From: Aurantiacibacter poecillastricola
GTDB lineage: Bacteria; Pseudomonadota; Alphaproteobacteria; Sphingomonadales; Sphingomonadaceae
Reading direction: 5' to 3'
Assembly: GCF_030730945.1 (NCBI RefSeq)
Contig: NZ_JAVAMS010000001.1
Location: 186,001 to 250,000, forward strand
DNA: 64,000 nt
A program made the translations under genes and the position numbers. Shown here in pieces: positions 8,602-17,053 of the stretch (positions are counted from its first letter, which is position 1; each line of letters starts with the position of its first letter). The notes under the pieces are model-generated. The model made no database searches, was not told the origin of the DNA, and saw only the letters and a list, made by a program, of their open reading frames with translations.

Positions 8602-9863
8602 GGCGCGGTCTCCAACGGCGTGTTCGCCACTTTCGCGAAATACTCGGCGACGACCTCGTCCAGCTCGGCGCCGGGGGGATAGTGGCTGAGTTTCACGATC
8701 ACCGTGCGGCTTTCGGGGTGGACATAAATGTATTGCCCGGCAAGCCCGACGGCAGAATAGGCCCCAGGCTCGGTACCCAGTTGCCAGGTCTGGAAGCCAT
8801 ATCCCGGGAGCGGGCTTTCAGGGTCCAGCGGGCGCATCGCCGTCATCTGCGATACCCAGCCATCCGGCAGGACGCGCTCATCGCCAACCATTCCATCGTC
8901 GAGCATCAGCTGTCCCAGCCGGGCGAAATCGCGCAAGGTGGCATTGAAGCCCATCCCGGCAAGCGGGCGGCCCGTCCCCGGAGGACCGTCGGCCAGCCAG
9001 AAGGCGTCCCGCCCGGCGCCAAGTGGTTCCCACAGTCGCTCGGCGGTCAGTTGCGCGAGGCTCTTGCCGCTCGCGTTCTCCAGCACGCGCCCCAGCACGG
9101 CTGTGTCGAGCGATGCGTAGTTGAAGCTCGTGCCAGGTGCCTCACGGCGTCCGACCGCGATGCCGAAATCTGCAAAACGGGCACGGTTGAGCACGATTGC
9201 AGTCTCGTGAATGCAGGCGGCGAGGCTGGGGTTCTCACCGAAATCGTACCGTTCCTCGATATCGGCGCCCGAACGCATTTCCAGCAGGTTGCGGATCGTC
9301 GCGCCTTCATAGCCCCCGCCTTCCAGCGCCGGCCAGTAGCGTTCCACCGGATCCTCCAGCGACTCGATTTCGCCGCGATCCAGCGCCTGCCCGATCAGCA
9401 TGGCGACAATCGTTTTCGACATCGAGAAGCCGACATGCGTTTGCTGCGGGGAAAAGCGGTTGCGGTAGTCCTCGAACACGATCGCACCGTCGCGGGCAAC
9501 CAGCAGCGCATCGGTGAAGGTGGACTGCGCGAAGGCTTCGTAACCCTCGGGCATGGCGAACCCTGCCGCCTCGCGCCATGCCTGCGGCGTCTCGGACGCG
9601 CCTACCTGTCGATTGGCCCAGACGTCGTCCATCTCGCGGAAGGTGAAGGCGTTGACTTCGGGGTTGAGTAACTGGCGGCGCATTGAAATCGTCGCGGGGG
9701 ACGGATCGCGATAGGCCAGCTCCGGCCCCGAGGGCACATCGTCCAGCGGGGCGAGGTCGCGGCAGGCCGGTGCCACGTCCCACGCGCGCCATTCCTCGTC
9801 CTGGGCCGTTGCCGGAGTCGCGATGGTCAGCAATGCCGCTGCCGAAATGACCAGCCGGATCAC
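8598..9863 (-). CDS. Exported serine hydrolase of the beta-lactamase/class C (EstB-like) family
   Basis: 421-aa predicted periplasmic or secreted protein. The N-terminus is a signal peptide ending ATPATAQ. The nucleophile motif SxxK appears as SMSK in GFSMSKTIVAML; a tyrosine motif NYAS follows in the GTSFNYASLD segment, and VGLAGQYIYV occupies the position of the KTG/HxG box. This architecture fits esterases, peptidases and 6-aminohexanoate-dimer-hydrolase relatives rather than a true resistance beta-lactamase. Start is GTG at 9863, overlapping the oxygenase stop (GTGA). Since it is co-translated with a stilbene/carotenoid cleavage oxygenase, an ester-type substrate from the same catabolic route is a reasonable but untested guess. 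Confidence 0.85.
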   Translation of the reverse strand: MIRLVISAAALLTIATPATAQDEEWRAWDVAPACRDLAPLDDVPSGPELAYRDPSPATISMRRQLLNPEVNAFTFREMDDVWANRQVGASETPQAWREAAGFAMPEGYEAFAQSTFTDALLVARDGAIVFEDYRNRFSPQQTHVGFSMSKTIVAMLIGQALDRGEIESLEDPVERYWPALEGGGYEGATIRNLLEMRSGADIEERYDFGENPSLAACIHETAIVLNRARFADFGIAVGRREAPGTSFNYASLDTAVLGRVLENASGKSLAQLTAERLWEPLGAGRDAFWLADGPPGTGRPLAGMGFNATLRDFARLGQLMLDDGMVGDERVLPDGWVSQMTAMRPLDPESPLPGYGFQTWQLGTEPGAYSAVGLAGQYIYVHPESRTVIVKLSHYPPGAELDEVVAEYFAKVANTPLETAP

Positions 9864-11350
9864 GCTGCCTCGGCCTCGCGCGCTTTGGCAAGCCCGATAT
9901 CCTCGCTACGTGCGAAGTTGCCATGCAGGCCGAAGCGCAGGCGGATGGGGACGTGGATCGTCGCCACGGGGCCCTTCTCGATCTCCAGCGCATCGAACAC
10001 CAGCAGGTCGCTGCGATGTTCGGTAATGCGGTTGCACACCTGCACCACCCAGCCATCGCCTTCCCCGGCATCGGGCGAGCGGGGGATGAAGCACGGTTCC
10101 TGCAACGTGCTGGTCTCGCCAGCCCACCAGTGCTGCTCTGCTCCTGTCTCCATGTCGCGGAAGAACAGGCAGTTCATCGGCGCACCCCCGGCGGAGCGGG
10201 CCTCGCCCGCCATCGGGCGGCTCATGTCCATCTCGAGGCCCCAGGTGTAGCGGTTCTTGCGCCCGGTGAAGCGGTCGTCGATGCGGGGGAACTCGCTGAC
10301 CGTCTCGGTAAGCTGCTGAACGCTGTCGAACTCGTCGCCATTGTTGGCGAGGTCCACCGTCCACATGGAGAGGCGCGTCATAGCCTCTGCTGGATTGAAC
10401 TCCGCCCCGTGGATGTCTGGGAAGAAGGGGAAGAAGTTGTTCTTCGATTCAGGCGTCACGAAATGGATCTTCGTGCCGTCCTGCCAGGCGTTCATCACGT
10501 GGCTGGCAAAGCAATTGTCGCGCTTGAACCAGCGGATGTCCTCGTTCTTCAGTCCTTCGCGGCGCGGGATGATGCCGAGATAGACGGGCTTCGTGGTGTC
10601 GAACATGAAGGCCGGCTTGCCCCGCTCCAGCTGTTCCCAGCTGCCGATGCTCGGCACGATGTGCAACACGATGTAATCGGGCGTGATCGCGAAATCGTGC
10701 ATCATGCAGTAATAGGGAACCTTGAACCATTCCTCGCGCACCAGCTCGCCCTCGGGGCTGATCTCGTAATAGGTCACGTCGTCCGTATGCATGCCGCTGG
10801 CAGCATAGCCGATGGCGACCATGTTGCCGGTGTCGGGATCCACCTTGGGGTGGGCGGTGAAAGTCTCGCCGGTCATCTTGCCGCCGAACTTCTCGTAGCC
10901 GTGCGTTTCCATGGTGGCCGGATCCATCACGAGGGCCGGACTGTCTTCCTTCAGCGCCCACAGCTTGCCGCCGTACAGCCAGGCATTGGTGTTGGCGGTT
11001 CCGCGATACTGGCCCTTCACGCTTTCGTCGTCGGTCAGCGGGTTGCGGTAGGCGCCGAACAGCGCCTTGCCCGCCTCGTTCTCCAGCTTCCACTTGTCGG
11101 TCTTCGCCCAGCGCTGGCGGAAGTCGCACTGGCCGTCGTGGAAGTGGAAGCGGGTGATCATGCCGTCGCCGTTGAAGGAGATGTCGTCCCCCAGTCGCGG
11201 CGGGAACTGCGGATCGGGCTGCACGCGGAAGAATGCCCCGTCCAGTTCGGGCGGAATGTCGCCCTCGTGCTGGAGATCGGCAATATCCGCCTCGATCCGG
11301 CTCGGCTTGTTGAAACCGGTATAGCTCGGCGTATCGGGAAACTGGGCCAT
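9860..11350 (-). CDS. Carotenoid oxygenase-family dioxygenase, lignostilbene-alpha,beta-dioxygenase-like
   Basis: Non-haem Fe(II) dioxygenase, 496 aa, cleaving a C=C double bond to two aldehydes. The four-His iron site can be placed: TAHPKVD, MMHDFAI, ASHVMNAW and FGLHGNF. The segment LWALKEDSPALVMDP matches the lignostilbene dioxygenase (LSD) subfamily, where the Lys binds the 4-hydroxyl of the stilbene, better than carotenoid-cleaving members. LSDs turn lignostilbenes into vanillin-type aldehydes and, in the phenylcoumaran route, into 5-formylferulate plus vanillin. Start: ATG 11350 with AAGGAGAGGA 6 bp upstream; the in-frame ATG at 11371 would bury that site. First gene of a three-gene minus-strand operon, divergent from a MarR gene 69 bp away. 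Confidence 0.87.
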   Translation of the reverse strand: MAQFPDTPSYTGFNKPSRIEADIADLQHEGDIPPELDGAFFRVQPDPQFPPRLGDDISFNGDGMITRFHFHDGQCDFRQRWAKTDKWKLENEAGKALFGAYRNPLTDDESVKGQYRGTANTNAWLYGGKLWALKEDSPALVMDPATMETHGYEKFGGKMTGETFTAHPKVDPDTGNMVAIGYAASGMHTDDVTYYEISPEGELVREEWFKVPYYCMMHDFAITPDYIVLHIVPSIGSWEQLERGKPAFMFDTTKPVYLGIIPRREGLKNEDIRWFKRDNCFASHVMNAWQDGTKIHFVTPESKNNFFPFFPDIHGAEFNPAEAMTRLSMWTVDLANNGDEFDSVQQLTETVSEFPRIDDRFTGRKNRYTWGLEMDMSRPMAGEARSAGGAPMNCLFFRDMETGAEQHWWAGETSTLQEPCFIPRSPDAGEGDGWVVQVCNRITEHRSDLLVFDALEIEKGPVATIHVPIRLRFGLHGNFARSEDIGLAKAREAEAA

Positions 11351-11419
11351 GTTCGTCCTCTCCTTGCGCATGATTGTATGCTCTACTAACGATTTCGCAA
11401 GCATCCGAGAGGGAGAGAC
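11351..11419. promoter_or_regulatory. Divergent promoter region between the oxygenase operon and marR
   Basis: 69 bp separate the two divergent starts, so both promoters and the likely MarR operator must lie here or in the gene ends. It is the AT-richest stretch nearby. Imperfect inverted repeats are visible: TTGCG (about 11365) with CGCAA (about 11397), and GCAT/ATGC at 11368-11381. None is long enough to name as the operator by eye. Confidence 0.4.
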
Positions 11420-11884
11420 TTGGCCAACGCCGCGATGAAGAACGACAAGGATCCCGCAGGCTTGCCCGAATATGGCGAGCTGGACGGGATCGTGGGATTC
11501 CATATTCGCCTCGCCCACGGCGCGGTGTACCGTCATTTCACGGAAACCTTCGCCGAGCTCGAGCTGACGCAGAAGCAGGTCAGCGTGCTCTGGCTGCTGG
11601 GAGAGAACCCCGGCGCTTCGCAGATCGAGATAGGCAATCGCCTGCGCATGGACCGGGCGACGACCATGACGATCGTGAACCGCCTGCAGGAACGAGGCTA
11701 TCTCAGGCGCGAACGTTCCAGCAGCGACGGGCGCAAGCAGGCCCTCCACCTCACGCCGGAGGGGGAGAAGGCGCTGGCCGAGGCCAAGGTCTGCATCAGG
11801 TCGCACGAGGAATGGCTGAAAAGCCGCTTCTCCGCGCAGGAAATCGAAAAACTGGTGGAAATGCTCGGCAGAATCCACGAATAG
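11420..11884 (+). CDS. MarR-family transcriptional regulator
   Basis: 154-aa winged-helix regulator. After an N-terminal dimerisation helix (GFHIRLAHGAVYRHF) comes the HTH region with QKQVSVLWLL, the recognition segment QIEIGNRLRMDRATTMTIVNRL and the wing RERSSSDGRKQALHLT. MarR proteins usually repress a divergent or downstream operon and are released by a small phenolic ligand. Start is read as TTG 11420, 4 bp after GAGAGGGAGA; an ATG at 11435 is the alternative. It is divergent from the oxygenase operon and 30 bp ahead of an aromatic-acid transporter, so it probably controls both from the intervening region. Confidence 0.87.
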   Translation: MANAAMKNDKDPAGLPEYGELDGIVGFHIRLAHGAVYRHFTETFAELELTQKQVSVLWLLGENPGASQIEIGNRLRMDRATTMTIVNRLQERGYLRRERSSSDGRKQALHLTPEGEKALAEAKVCIRSHEEWLKSRFSAQEIEKLVEMLGRIHE

Positions 11885-11914
11885 GGACCTTCCCAGGGAG
11901 AGGACAAAGTCAAT

Positions 11915-13302
11915 ATGGCCGGACCGGCAAGCGGGGGCGCAAACCCCATCAAGGTGATCAACGAAGGTGCGATGAACTGGCGCCAGTGGGCCGTCGTGGT
12001 GCTCATGGTGCTGCTCAACGCCCTGGACGGGTTCGACGTGCTGTCCAGCGCCTTTGCCGCTCCCGGCATCACGGCCGACTGGGGAATTCCCCGCAGCGAG
12101 CTCGGCATCGTGCTGTCGGCGGAGCTTGTCGGCATGGGCTTCGGCTCGGTCCTGCTGGGCGGCGCGGCCGACAGGTTCGGCCGCAAGAACACGATGATCG
12201 CCTGCCTCATCCTGATGGCAGCCGGCATGTGGATGGCCGGACACGCCAACGGCGTTGGCGACATGTTCGTCTATCGCTTCATCACCGGCATCGGCATCGG
12301 TGGCATGCTGGCCGCGACCAATGCGGTGACGGCGGAGAGCACCAACACCAAGTGGCGCAAGGCAGCCATCGCGGTGTATGTCGCGGGCTATCCGCTGGGC
12401 GCGATCCTGGGCGGCGTCGCTGCTTCGGAGTGGCTGCTGGACACCTATGGCTGGCGCGGCGTGTTCGATTTCGGCGCCATCGTCACCGCGGCGCTGATCC
12501 CGATCGTGTGGATCGTGGTGCCGGAAACGGCTGCCTATTACGCCAGCAAGGACAACCGCGAGGGCGTGAACAAGACGCTGGCCGCTTTTGGCAAGGAGCC
12601 GATCCCGGCCCTTCCCGCCGGCGCGACCGATGCGGCGAGCAAGCCCAAGGTCACCGACATCCTGTCGAACAAGCAGCTACGTCCCGTCACGCTGCTGCTG
12701 GCCTTCGGCTACATGTTCCACACCATCACCTTCTACTACATCCTGAAGTTCGCGGTGCAGATCGTGGCCGACTACCCGCCGGGCTATCCCCCCAGCGATG
12801 CCGCTACCGTGCTCACCTGGGCGAATGTCGGCGGCTTCCTGGGCTCCGCGCTGTTCGGCTTCGTGATGGCACGCTTCGGGATCAGGTGGCCAACCGCGCT
12901 GATGCTGCTCATCGGCTCTGTCGCCGTCATCAGCTTCGGCACCGGGCGTGACACGCTGGACGGCTGGCAATGGGCCACTATCCTCACCGGCTTCTTCACC
13001 AATGCGGCGATCAGCGGCTATTACGCGGCCTTCGCGCGCGGCTTCCCGGCCTATGCCCGCGCCACCGGCACCGGCTTCGTGCTGGGCGTCGGTCGCCTCG
13101 GCGCTGCGGGCAGCCCGCTGATCGCAGGCGCGCTGTTCACGCTGCTCGGCGATGACGAGCTGCTGGTCGTCTCCGCCATCATGGCCATGGGCTCGATTGC
13201 CTCGCTGGTGCTGTTCCTGCTGCTTCCCGAACGCGAAGGCGACGACCTTGTAGCCGCGCCTTCCGATCCCATTCCCGAGACCCTCGAAGGAGAGACCGCC
13301 CG

Positions 13303-13306
<4 letters not shown>
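11915..13306 (+). CDS. MFS transporter, aromatic acid:H+ symporter (AAHS) family
   Basis: 463-aa, 12-TM inner-membrane symporter. TM1 carries [17 protein letters not shown], matching the acidic DGxD signature of AAHS transporters such as PcaK, BenK and VanK; loop 2-3 shows [12 protein letters not shown], and [10 protein letters not shown] and VPETAAYY mark the mid-protein region. It follows marR by 30 bp with a GGGAGAGGA ribosome site, and its stop overlaps the frmA start (ATGA at 13303). Translational coupling of an aromatic-acid importer to formaldehyde dehydrogenase suggests that the imported compound releases formaldehyde when degraded, as vanillate-type methoxy acids can. The substrate is inference. 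Confidence 0.88.
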
Positions 13307-14409
<1,103 letters not shown>

Positions 14410-14499
14410 GCGCGCCCGATTGGCCGCCGCCCGACGTGTGGCCAGGATCCGGCAATGGTCGGTACTGGGAAAAACAGGCGGCGCCGACATTCATTCTTT

Positions 14500-14526
14500 C
14501 ACAATGCCGAAAACTTCGGCTATGTG
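14500..14526. promoter_or_regulatory. Interrupted palindrome upstream of the VOC-fghA-fds operon
   Basis: CACA-at-GCCGAA-aac-TTCGGC-ta-TGTG: two nested inverted repeats with identical spacing, centred on base 14513, 81 bp before the first VOC start. With one more pair (T14499/A14527) it has 11 matched pairs and two mismatched positions. It could be an operator for a dimeric repressor or an RNA hairpin; the lack of a following T-run argues against a frmA terminator. The rest of the 184-bp gap is unremarkable apart from the ribosome site GAGAGGAG near 14577. Confidence 0.45.
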
Positions 14527-14593
14527 ATGAAACAAGAGAATCGCAGGCGGCGAAGCGATTTCGCGCGCGCTGATCGAGAGAGGAGCAACATCC

Positions 14594-14977
14594 ATGCTGA
14601 ACCACGTTTTCCTCGGCACCAACGATGTCGAGAAATCGCGCCAGTTCTACAACGCCACGATGGGGGCCATCGGCGTGCAGCCGGTCAACGAATTGCCGCA
14701 TGCCACGATCTACGCCAATGAAGGCGGCGCTGTCGCCGTGGGCAAGCCTGCCAATGGCGAGCCGGCAAACCCCTCCAACGGCGCGACGCTGGGCCTGAGG
14801 GCACAGACCTATGACGAGGTGAATGCCTGGCATCAGGCGGGCCTTGCCAATGGCGGCACCGACGAGGGGGCTCCGGGCGTTCGCGCCAATAGCCCCGGCC
14901 AGATGTACGGCGCCTACCTGCGCGACCCCGACGGCAACAAGATCTGCGTCTTCTGCCCCAACGCCGAGAACGCCTGA
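14594..14977 (+). CDS. VOC-family (glyoxalase-fold) protein 1
   Basis: 127-aa single-domain vicinal-oxygen-chelate protein with NHVFLGTNDVEKSRQFYNATMG at the start and GAYLRDPDGNKICVFC at the end, the usual beta-alpha-beta-beta-beta pattern. VOC proteins include glyoxalase I, dioxygenases and resistance proteins; short members like this are usually of unknown role. First of three adjacent VOC genes between frmA and S-formylglutathione hydrolase. The good ribosome site GAGAGGAGCAAC precedes the ATG. It shares ANGGTDEGAPG with its neighbour, so the two are close paralogues. A role in handling glutathione adducts is an inference from position only. Confidence 0.82.
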   Translation: MLNHVFLGTNDVEKSRQFYNATMGAIGVQPVNELPHATIYANEGGAVAVGKPANGEPANPSNGATLGLRAQTYDEVNAWHQAGLANGGTDEGAPGVRANSPGQMYGAYLRDPDGNKICVFCPNAENA

Positions 14978-14983
14978 GCCGCC

Positions 14984-15370
14984 ATGAGCATGTTCACCCA
15001 TATCGTGGTCGGCACGAATGACCCGGCAGCCTCCGCGGCCTTTTACGATGCCACGTTCGCGGCGCTGGGGATCGCGGGCAACCGGGCGGGCGATGCCTCC
15101 TATTACGGTTCGTACGAGACAGGATTCCTGTCGGTGAACCGTCCGCGCGACGGGCAACCTGCCACCTTTGCCAATGGCGGCACGATCGGCCTTGCCGCGG
15201 CAAGCCAGTCCGAGGTGGACGCATGGCACGCGGCGGGGCTTGCCAATGGCGGCAGCGACGAAGGCGCGCCGGGCCGCCGGGACATGGGCGAGAACAAGCT
15301 TTACGGCGCCTACCTGCGCGACCCGGTGGGAAACAAGCTGGCCGCCTTCACCACGAATGTTGAGGACTGA
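14984..15370 (+). CDS. VOC-family (glyoxalase-fold) protein 2
   Basis: 128-aa paralogue of the preceding gene, 6 bp downstream. It carries FTHIVVGTNDPAASAAFYDATF at the N-terminus, ANGGSDEGAPG in the middle and GAYLRDPVGNKLAAF at the C-terminus, matching VOC protein 1 at the same positions. A VOC domain of this size must dimerise to form a full active site in most families. Metal ligands cannot be assigned with confidence. It is probably a tandem duplicate; function unknown, context as for VOC protein 1. Confidence 0.82.
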   Translation: MSMFTHIVVGTNDPAASAAFYDATFAALGIAGNRAGDASYYGSYETGFLSVNRPRDGQPATFANGGTIGLAAASQSEVDAWHAAGLANGGSDEGAPGRRDMGENKLYGAYLRDPVGNKLAAFTTNVED

Positions 15371-15375
15371 ACGCG

Positions 15376-15777
15376 ATGTATAGTCATATCATGATCGGCA
15401 CCGACGATATCGACCGGGCCAAGGCGTTTTACGAACGCGTGCTGGGTGTGCTCGACGGCGATCTGCAGGTGATGGAAAACGAGAACAAGACCGGTCAGCG
15501 CCGCGTGTTCTTCATCCAGAACGGCGGCATCCTCGCCCTCACCCAGCCGATCGACGGCCAGCCCGTCAGCACGGCTAACGGCTCCACCATCGGCTTTGCC
15601 TGCAATTCGGGCGAACAGGTGAAGCAGTTCCACGACGCGGCGGTGGAAGCCGGGGCGACCTCGGTGGAGGACCCGCCCGGCCTGCGCGAGGGCGGCGCGA
15701 TGGGCCCCATGCACCTGTGCTACTTCCGCGACCTCGACGGTCACAAGATCTGCGGCATTCACCGGAGCGCAGGATGA
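15376..15777 (+). CDS. VOC-family (glyoxalase-fold) protein 3
   Basis: 133-aa VOC protein, 5 bp after the second. It starts YSHIMIGTDDIDRAKAFYERVLG and ends LCYFRDLDGHKICGIH. It is more diverged from the other two, with a different middle (ENKTGQRRVFFIQNGG, then DPPGLREGGAMGP). Its stop overlaps the start of S-formylglutathione hydrolase (ATGA at 15774), so it is translationally tied to formaldehyde oxidation. The conserved His in GTDD..., present in many VOC metal sites as the first ligand (SHIMIG), is kept in all three. No specific reaction can be named. Confidence 0.82.
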   Translation: MYSHIMIGTDDIDRAKAFYERVLGVLDGDLQVMENENKTGQRRVFFIQNGGILALTQPIDGQPVSTANGSTIGFACNSGEQVKQFHDAAVEAGATSVEDPPGLREGGAMGPMHLCYFRDLDGHKICGIHRSAG

Positions 15778-16628
15778 GTATCGAAACCGTCAGCGAGACG
15801 AAGTGCTTCGGCGGCAACCAGGGCGTCTACAAGCATGACAGCGAGGCGACCGGCACGCCGATGACCTTCCAGGTGTTCGTCCCCGAACACCGCGAGGGCG
15901 AGAAGCTGCCGGTACTGTGGTGGCTTTCCGGCCTCACCTGCACGCACGAAAATGCCATGATCAAGTGTCACTATCACGAGGCATGCGCCGAGCATGGCAT
16001 AATCCTCGTCGGCCCGGACACCAGCCCGCGCGGCCCCGACCTCGAAGGCAATGAAGTGCCCGATGACGAGGCCTATGATTTCGGCCAGGGCGCAGGCTTC
16101 TATGTCAACGCTACGCAGGAACCGTGGTCGAAGCATTTTCACATGCGCAGCTATGTCGAGGAAGAACTGCCCGCGCTGGTGGCGGAGAACTTCCCGGTCG
16201 ACATGGAACGGCAGGGCATCTCCGGCCATTCCATGGGCGGCCACGGCGCGCTGACGGTATCGTTGCGCAACTCCGGTCGCTTCCGCTCGACCAGTGCGTT
16301 CTCGCCCATCGTCAGCCCGATGAACTGCCCGTGGGGCGAAAAGGCGCTGTCGAACTATATCGGCGAGGACCGGGCCGACTGGCGCGAATACGATGCCTGC
16401 GCCCTCATCGAGGATGGCGCACGGATCGATCACCTGCTGGTGGAGCAGGGCCGTGCGGACAACTTCCTCGACGAGCAACTGAAGACCTGGCTGCTGGAAG
16501 ACGCGGTGCGGGAGGCCGGGATGAATGCGGCGATCTCGATGCAGGAAGGGTACGACCACTCCTACTTCTTCGTGTCCACCTTCATCGCCGAACATATCAA
16601 GTGGCATGCGGAAAGGCTCAAGGCATGA
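15774..16628 (+). CDS. fghA: S-formylglutathione hydrolase
   Basis: 284-aa alpha/beta hydrolase of the esterase D family that hydrolyses S-formylglutathione to formate and glutathione. The nucleophile elbow is GHSMGGHGAL; family signatures WWLSGLTCTHEN, PDTSPRG and GAGFYVNATQEPW are all present; Asp in QGRADNFL and His in GYDHSYFF complete the triad. Length matches the family (about 280). I took ATG 15774, which overlaps the VOC 3 stop, rather than an in-frame ATG 57 bp upstream that would lie inside VOC 3. Its stop overlaps fdsG, so the formate product is passed to a co-translated formate dehydrogenase. Also named frmB. Confidence 0.93.
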   Translation: MSIETVSETKCFGGNQGVYKHDSEATGTPMTFQVFVPEHREGEKLPVLWWLSGLTCTHENAMIKCHYHEACAEHGIILVGPDTSPRGPDLEGNEVPDDEAYDFGQGAGFYVNATQEPWSKHFHMRSYVEEELPALVAENFPVDMERQGISGHSMGGHGALTVSLRNSGRFRSTSAFSPIVSPMNCPWGEKALSNYIGEDRADWREYDACALIEDGARIDHLLVEQGRADNFLDEQLKTWLLEDAVREAGMNAAISMQEGYDHSYFFVSTFIAEHIKWHAERLKA

Positions 16629-17053
16629 GCGAGAAAAGCGAAATCCTCGGCGAGATCATCGCCCGCCATCACGAGCGCGAAGGGCCGCTGCTGCCGATCC
16701 TCAACGACGTGCAGGCCGAATTCGGCTGCGTTGATGCGGAAAGCGAGGCGCTGATCGCAAAGGGCCTCAACCTCAGCCGCGCCGACGTGCACGGCGTGGT
16801 GAGCTTCTATCACGACTATCTGCCCACCCCCGATCCGCGCCCCCACGTGCAGATCTGCCGGGCGGAGGCCTGCAAGGCGCGCGGCGTAGAAAAGCTGATC
16901 GACGCCGCCAGCCGCAGCGCGGGCGAGCGGGTGCGCATCTCCACCGTCTATTGCCTCGGCCTGTGCAGCGCCGGCCCTGCCGCGCGCACGGGTGACGACC
17001 TCCATATCCGCCTCGACGAGCAGGCGATCACGCAGCTGGTAGAAAACGCATGA
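16625..17053 (+). CDS. fdsG: NAD-dependent formate dehydrogenase, gamma subunit (NuoE-like)
   Basis: 142-aa thioredoxin-like [2Fe-2S] subunit homologous to NuoE. The cluster ligands appear as CRAEAC and, about 40 residues on, YCLGLC. In the soluble molybdenum formate dehydrogenase it forms, with FdsB, the diaphorase module that passes electrons from formate to NAD+. Start is ATG 16625, overlapping the hydrolase stop by four bases, and its own stop overlaps fdsB the same way. The HGVVSFYHDY segment is the conserved NuoE-family helix. Subunit naming follows FdsGBACD of Rhodobacter and Cupriavidus. Confidence 0.92.
   Translation: MSEKSEILGEIIARHHEREGPLLPILNDVQAEFGCVDAESEALIAKGLNLSRADVHGVVSFYHDYLPTPDPRPHVQICRAEACKARGVEKLIDAASRSAGERVRISTVYCLGLCSAGPAARTGDDLHIRLDEQAITQLVENA

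Noticed and set aside
8598..9863. Antibiotic-resistance beta-lactamase
   Set aside because: SxxK and signal peptide are present, but the tyrosine and KTG-like boxes match esterase-type relatives and the gene sits in a catabolic operon.
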